A stretch of DNA of 64,000 nt, from NCBI RefSeq assembly GCF_001642955.1, contig NZ_LWSK01000001.1, forward strand, positions 62,001 through 126,000, read 5' to 3'. A program made the translations under genes and the position numbers. The notes below the pieces were generated by a model that was given only the letters and a program-made list of their open reading frames with translations, had not been told where the DNA came from and did not search any database. Shown piece after piece: positions 61,765 to 64,000 of the stretch. The DNA comes from Rubripirellula obstinata. GTDB taxonomy: Bacteria; Planctomycetota; Planctomycetia; Pirellulales; Pirellulaceae. Position 1 is the stretch's first letter. The number at the start of each line of letters is the position of its first letter.

Positions 61765-61824
61765 GTTAAACCACGTCGCGCATCGCCCCTAGCGACATGC
61801 CGCCCCGAACGCGCGGGGCGACGC
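61765..61824. repeat. Fragment related to family A
   Basis: TTAAACCACGTCGCGCATCG and a later CGAACGCGCGGGGCGACGC match the inner palindrome of family A, but the terminal repeats are missing and the arms are scrambled; a decayed copy. Confidence 0.6.
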
Positions 61825-61877
61825 ATCATTCCTAGCTATTTTAACGTCAAAGTTTGCGGGAAGTTTTGTGAATTGAC

Positions 61878-61973
61878 GTAGGCCGGAACAAGCCGCTTCG
61901 GCGCAGTTCCGGCAATCCAACGCAGGGTCATGCAATTGCCGGAACTGCGCCGAAGCGGCTTGTTCCGGCCTAC
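61878..61973. repeat. Palindrome family C, copy 2
   Basis: GTAGGCCGGAACAAGCCGCT and its complement ending GGCTTGTTCCGGCCTAC, with inner arms TTCCGGCAAT and ATTGCCGGAA. It differs from copy 1 in the variable middle of the arms, with compensatory changes that keep pairing (CGCTTCGGCGCAG against CTGCGCCGAAGCG). It lies in the 389-bp gap before acs. Confidence 0.88.
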
Positions 61974-62091
61974 ACAGGTTTCCAAGCTCTTGGTCAGTTC
62001 GCCACGATCTACTTTCAACTGAAACCTGGGGGCCAGCTATGGGAGAGCGCGGTGGGGCAGTTCAGGGAATTTGTTTGGTCAAGCTCTGACG

Positions 62092-64000
<1,909 letters not shown>

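Overview
The window is chromosomal DNA from a planctomycete, most likely of the Rhodopirellula/Pirellulaceae group. Evidence: extracellular proteins that begin with the LExRxxLAA-type motif (LEHRRLLAA, LEKRVMLAA), PEP-CTERM proteins, two DUF1570-type secreted metallopeptidase-like proteins, a sulfatase next to a sialate-O-acetylesterase-like protein, the small basic protein shared by Planctomycetes, Verrucomicrobia and Chlamydiae, a giant Lpt-like protein beside kdsD and kdsC, and few strong Shine-Dalgarno sites. This is inferred from content; no database was searched.

Layout. 0-0.7 kb: end of a tyrosine recombinase gene abutting the 3' end of tRNA-Arg(ACG), probably the edge of an integrated element lying to the left. 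0.8-3.1 kb: ExeA-like ATPase, rsmE, a seven-copy 74-bp repeat array and an odd tRNA-Glu. 3.2-6.8 kb: two clpP genes and glgX, with heptamer arrays at the 3' ends. 7.4-17.1 kb: Cys/Gly-rich lipoprotein, cysE, lhgO, an HD-GYP-like protein, an EF-hand protein, a PPi-type phosphofructokinase, an old-yellow-enzyme oxidoreductase and a secreted PqqB-like hydrolase. 17.3-24.4 kb: a palindrome array, two overlapping secreted-protein genes, a DUF1570 protein, a PEP-CTERM protein and a dockerin/Calx-beta protein. 24.8-29.7 kb is an accessory island: a REP-associated (Y1/HUH) transposase gene split by a compact two-gene serine-recombinase element flanked by a 13-bp direct repeat, then a two-gene nucleotidyltransferase cassette. 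29.8-34.7 kb: kdsD, kdsC and a giant Lpt-like gene (LPS core sugar and transport). 35-44.2 kb: small basic protein, fatty acid desaturase, oligoendopeptidase F, AlkA-like glycosylase, UbiB-like kinase, a two-domain ABC permease and a second DUF1570 protein. 44.5-58.5 kb has a carbohydrate theme: GH78 rhamnosidase, a 1419-residue CotH/lamin-tail surface protein, a chemoreceptor-like protein with reversed domain order, a PEP-CTERM protein, a sialate-O-acetylesterase-like protein and a sulfatase. 58.6-64 kb: a transglutaminase/DUF58 pair and acetyl-CoA synthetase, cut by the window end.

The most striking feature is the number of dispersed palindromes. At least seven sequence families can be recognised by eye (called A-G below). 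They include a 142-bp MITE-like element with 15-bp terminal inverted repeats in four copies, and palindromes amplified into tandem arrays, one of which also duplicated the leader of the downstream esterase gene. An interrupted REP-associated transposase lies in the same window, so a mobilisation link is plausible but unproven.
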